Positions 26,095-28,876 of a stretch of 28,876 bases of DNA are shown piece by piece. Below the pieces are notes generated by a model that saw nothing but the letters and a program-made list of their open reading frames with translations, did not search any database and was not told where the DNA came from. The position numbers and the translations under genes are program-made. Each line of letters begins with the position of its first letter. The first letter of the stretch is position 1. This DNA comes from Anaerolineales bacterium UBA3940 (lineage in GTDB: Bacteria > Chloroflexota > Anaerolineae > Aggregatilineales > UBA3940): the NCBI GenBank assembly GCA_002385675.1, contig DGDY01000229.1, positions 12,151 through 41,026 of the forward strand, in the 5' to 3' direction.

Positions 26095-26458
26095 CGGCCC
26101 ACACCGCATCCTGATACAGCGCCATCCGCCGGACCTTCCCGCTCGGCGCCAGTTCGATGGCTACCACGTCAATCCGCACGGCGGCGTCGTCCAGTTCGTG
26201 CTCGGCGAGATACATCTGCACGGCGTGCAGGAGCCGCGCCTGCTTGCGCGCGTCGATGGCCTCCTCCGGCGTGCCGAACGCGCCCGCGCCGCGCAGCTTC
26301 ACCTCGACGAACACCCACACGTCGCCGTCACGCGCCACCAGGTCGATCTCCCCACCCTGGCAGCGCCAGTTGCGCTCGACGATCTCATACCCGCGCCGCT
26401 CCAGCGCCTGCGCAGCGAGAGTCTCGCCCCTCGTGCCCGCTTCTACTGTCGTCGTCAT
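26087..26458 (-). CDS. yraN: YraN family (UPF0102) endonuclease-fold protein
   Basis: 123 residues, a restriction-endonuclease-like fold of unproven function, often placed near rnhB or DNA-processing genes. The PD-(D/E)XK-like set is visible: RRGYEIVERNWRCQGGEID, then LVARDGDVWVFVEVK (Glu-x-Lys). GAGGAGG immediately before ATG 26458 supports the start, though the spacing is short (2-5 bases depending on register). Its end overlaps miaA by eight bases, which suggests translational coupling. Confidence 0.92.
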   Translation of the reverse strand: MTTTVEAGTRGETLAAQALERRGYEIVERNWRCQGGEIDLVARDGDVWVFVEVKLRGAGAFGTPEEAIDARKQARLLHAVQMYLAEHELDDAAVRIDVVAIELAPSGKVRRMALYQDAVWADG

Positions 26459-26524
26459 GACCTCCTCTTCCCGCCGAAATGATGCCGACATCCGTCGCGA
26501 GCCGCCGCCCGCCACAGTACAATC

Positions 26525-26533
26525 ATCATAGCA
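26525..26533 (-). promoter_or_regulatory. Candidate extended -10 promoter for yraN-miaA
   Basis: The minus strand reads TGCTATGAT (26533-26525), one change from the TGCTATAAT seen at rpoC and ftsY. No good -35 is visible. It lies in the 130-base divergent gap between yraN and cinA. Confidence 0.4.
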
Positions 26534-26588
26534 TGGCCAGCCCGGCACAACCGTTATACCACCTATCAGACACAAAACGAGAGGAAAC

Positions 26589-27806
26589 ATGCGCGCGGAG
26601 ATCATTACCATCGGCACAGAGCTTCTTCTTGGCGAGATCGACGACACAAACGCCACCTATCTCGCCCGCAAGCTGCGCGAGATCGGCGTGGACCTGTACT
26701 ACCGGACGACCGTCGGCGATAACGAGCACCGCATCGCCGAGGTGATCGACAACGCCCTCAACCGCGTCGATGTGGTGATTACCAGCGGCGGGCTTGGCCC
26801 GACCGTTGACGACGTGACGCGGGAGGGCATCGCCCGTGCGACAGGCCGCCCGCTCGAGTTCAGCCAGGAATTGTTCGACCAGATCGCCGATCGCTTCCGC
26901 CGCTTCGACGTGCGCATGAGTGAGAACAACCGGCGGCAGGCGTACATCCCGCAGGGCGCGATCCCCATCGAGAACCCGGTTGGCACCGCCCCGGTCTTCA
27001 TCCTCGAGACCGAGCGGGGCATTATCATGACGCTGCCCGGCGTGCCGCGCGAGTTGAAATACCTCATGGAAAACAACATGCTGCCCTGGCTCGCCGCGCG
27101 CATGGAAACCCCCGCGGTGATCATCAGCATGGTTCTACGTACCGCCGGCATCGGCGAGAGCCAGATTGACGCCCGCATCGGCGACCTGATGACAAGCGCC
27201 AACCCGACCGTCGGGCTGGCAGCCCACGTTGGGCAGACGGACGTGCGCATCACCGCCAAAGCAGCCACCGAGGCGGAGGCCAGAGCCATGTGCGAGGCAA
27301 TGGCGGGCGTCGTGCGGGAGCGCCTCGGCCCGTGGATCTACGGCACCGAGGGCGAGTTGCTCGAAGACGTGGTGACGGGCCTGCTCGCCAAGCAGGGCGC
27401 GAGCGTCGCCACCGTCGAGGTGGGCACGGGCGGCCTGCTGGCGTCGCGCCTGTGCGAGTCGCAGCCGGAACACACGGGGCGCGTCACCTGCCTGGGCGCG
27501 TATGAGTCGCTCGACAACTGGGCGCTGCCGGGCGTCCCGGCTCACCTGCCGCCTGGCGAACTGGCCGCACGCGCCGCCGAGGCTGCCCGCAGCACGGCAG
27601 GCTCGACGTATGGCATCGCCGTGATCATGCGTGCGGACCCGGCAGGCGAGAACGGCACGGCCATCGCCACCGCTGGCGAAGGGGACACCCGCGTGCGCAC
27701 CTTCCACTGGTTGAACGACCGCCCCGATGCGCACGTGTGGGCCACAACGCACGCCCTTGCGATGCTGCGTCGCTTCCTGCTCAAGCAGGCCGAGCCGGGA
27801 GACTGA
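26589..27806 (+). CDS. cinA: CinA-like protein with degenerate C-terminal deamidase domain
   Basis: 405 residues. Residues 1 to about 170 are the MoCF/COG1058 domain (ADP-ribose pyrophosphatase in other CinA proteins) with GTELLLGEIDDTN and SGGLGPTVDDVTRE clear. A middle domain follows (about 175-250). The C-terminal part (about 255-400) has the length and position of the NMN deamidase (PncC) domain, but its active-site AESCTGG motif reads VEVGTGG (276-282): Val278 replaces the Ser. The GAVS and TGIAGPGG motifs are also missing. So pyrophosphatase activity is likely and deamidase activity is not. GAGAGGA lies just before ATG 26589. The stop is followed 52 bases later by the VOC gene. Confidence 0.9.
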   Translation: MRAEIITIGTELLLGEIDDTNATYLARKLREIGVDLYYRTTVGDNEHRIAEVIDNALNRVDVVITSGGLGPTVDDVTREGIARATGRPLEFSQELFDQIADRFRRFDVRMSENNRRQAYIPQGAIPIENPVGTAPVFILETERGIIMTLPGVPRELKYLMENNMLPWLAARMETPAVIISMVLRTAGIGESQIDARIGDLMTSANPTVGLAAHVGQTDVRITAKAATEAEARAMCEAMAGVVRERLGPWIYGTEGELLEDVVTGLLAKQGASVATVEVGTGGLLASRLCESQPEHTGRVTCLGAYESLDNWALPGVPAHLPPGELAARAAEAARSTAGSTYGIAVIMRADPAGENGTAIATAGEGDTRVRTFHWLNDRPDAHVWATTHALAMLRRFLLKQAEPGD

Positions 27807-27858
27807 GGCAGTAGCTGCTTATTCGGTACAGCGTTTGCTTTTCAACAAAGGACGGGAC

Positions 27859-28777
27859 ATGACCACCCCTGCACAATCCGAAGACCTGCTCGGCAAAACG
27901 ATCCACCCGGCGACGCGGATGGGCGTCGTCCATTACACCACCGCCGACCTTGAGCGCCAGATCGAGTTCTATGAGAGCATTCTGGGTTTTAAGACACACT
28001 GGCGCGAAGGCCGTTCCGCCGGGCTGGGCACCGGCGGCGAAGACCTGCTCTGGCTTACGGAGGTGCCGGGGGCGCGGCGAACCTACCGCACCACCGGCCT
28101 GTATCACACCGCCTTCCTCGTGCCCACCCGCCGGGACCTCGCCCACCTGCTGGTTCGCATCGCCGAGACGCGTACACCCATTCAGGGCATGACGGATCAC
28201 GGCACGCACCTGGCCATTTACCTGCCCGACGCCGAGGGCAACGGCATCGAGCTGGCGTGGGACTACCCGCGTGAGCGCTGGCCGACCTCGTTCGAGGCTA
28301 TGATGCGCCGCAACCGCGCCCTGAACACCGCCGAACTCGTACAGGCGCTGCACGACGACCCATCACCCTGGGACGGGCCAGGCCCCGACACGGTCGTCGG
28401 GCACGTGCATCTGCACGTTGCACACATCCCGCCCGCACGGCAGTTCTATCACGAGGTGCTTGGCTTCAACCTGTCCTTCGATCTGGAGAACGTATCAGGC
28501 GGCATCGCTGAGACGGTGGCATTTTTCAACGCGGGCGACTATCATCACCACATCGGGGCCAACACATGGCTCGGTGAGGGTGCGCCGCCGCCCCCGGAGA
28601 ACGCGATTGGGCTGCGCTACTTCACCGTCGTGCTACCCGATCAGGCCGCACTGGAGCCGGTGCTCAGCCGCCTGGAAGCGGCTGGGATTCGCCACACAGG
28701 AGGTCGAGCAGGGAATACTGCTGCGGGATCCATCGTCAAACGGCATTGTACTCACCACAGCAAACGGGCAGGGCTAA
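27859..28777 (+). CDS. Two-domain VOC dioxygenase (CatE-like), frameshifted near the 3' end
   Basis: Extradiol-type ring-cleavage dioxygenase or glyoxalase relative (COG2514-like). Domain 1 (about 21-140) keeps metal ligands His25 (GVVHYT), His83 (LYHTAF) and Glu131 (NGIELAWD). Domain 2 (about 178-305) has GHVHLHV and the DYHHHIGANTW motif typical of CatE proteins. From ATG 27859 (AAAGGA upstream) the frame is open through LEAAGI at about 28689, but then loses similarity and runs to the window end without a stop. One base later, the +1 frame from GCC at 28691 continues ATQEVEQGILL...DPSSNGIVL and stops at 28775-28777, a normal VOC ending. One extra base in 28684-28690 explains this: either a real mutation or a sequence error. 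Restored length is about 305 residues. Confidence 0.85.
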
Positions 28778-28785
28778 ACAATAGA

Positions 28786-28821
28786 CGCGGAGGGTGTGCC
28801 TGCTTCGGGCCGCCCTCCGCG
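28786..28821 (+). terminator. Rho-independent terminator after the VOC gene
   Basis: A 9-bp stem CGCGGAGGG/CCCTCCGCG (28786-28794 with 28813-28821) with an 18-base loop that can itself fold (GCC/GGC), followed by a CTTTCATTCC tract that is only partly T-rich. It lies 8 bases after the stop in the restored VOC frame, which also supports 28777 as the true gene end. Nothing else is visible to the window end. Confidence 0.65.
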
Positions 28822-28876
28822 CCTTTCATTCCTTCCGCTCTATCCGCGCCTCTATTCCGAGCCCATATACACATCT

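Noticed and set aside
26459..26656. N-terminal extension of YraN
   Set aside because: It overlaps the start of cinA and the shared intergenic gap; ATG 26458 has a GAGGAGG site and gives the usual YraN length.

Overview
This is a GC-rich, densely coded bacterial chromosome window with no mobile element, phage gene, tRNA, rRNA or CRISPR array that I could find. The gene content (rpoC standing apart from rpoB with a lineage-type insertion, a MoaD-MoaE fusion, an FHA-winged-helix regulator facing a Ser/Thr kinase, and large secreted proteins with Pro/Thr/Glu linkers) suggests an uncultured-type member of the Chloroflexota, perhaps Anaerolineae. That placement is an inference; RpoC, FtsY or FabF phylogeny would settle it.

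Layout. Positions 1-4394, minus strand: ftsY, prfB (RF2, with its programmed +1 frameshift) and the first 643 residues of rpoC. The window edge falls exactly at the end of the RpoC catalytic motif NADFDGDQM. rpoC has its own consensus promoter and a structured leader. Positions 4395-4672 form a divergent intergenic region carrying three evenly spaced palindromic repeats. Positions 4570-8768, plus strand: moaC, moaDE (fused molybdopterin synthase), fabF, rnc and an RmlD-like SDR reductase. Positions 8765-10720, minus: a polytopic membrane protein ending in an endonuclease/exonuclease/phosphatase domain. Positions 10791-12764, plus: an MTA/SAH-deaminase-type amidohydrolase fused to a CYTH domain, the most unusual protein architecture here. 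Positions 12777-14635: a divergent pair of FHA-winged-helix regulator (minus) and membrane-anchored Ser/Thr kinase (plus). Positions 14612-17512, minus: a large secreted or membrane-anchored GH3-like protein. Positions 17745-21120, minus: a dppABC-like peptide or nickel-type ABC importer (lipoprotein and two permeases, no ATPase genes). Positions 21246-25133, plus: a three-gene translationally linked set made of a zinc-ribbon/PrsW-like membrane protein, a single-pass protein and a secreted trypsin-fold pseudoprotease with three Ig-like repeats. Positions 25150-26458, minus: yraN and miaA. Positions 26589-28777, plus: cinA and a two-domain VOC (CatE-like) dioxygenase gene broken by a late frameshift, then a terminator.

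How it fits together: much of the window is housekeeping (transcription, translation termination, membrane targeting, Mo-cofactor, fatty acid synthesis, RNA processing, tRNA modification). In between lie cell-envelope and signalling genes. A recurring feature is loss of catalytic residues in recognisable enzyme folds: GH3, trypsin-like, PrsW-like, the EEP domain, the CinA deamidase domain, and one metal ligand of RNase III. All such statements come from reading motifs by eye. Several promoters share near-consensus sigma70-type elements, often with an extended -10 (TGnTATAAT).
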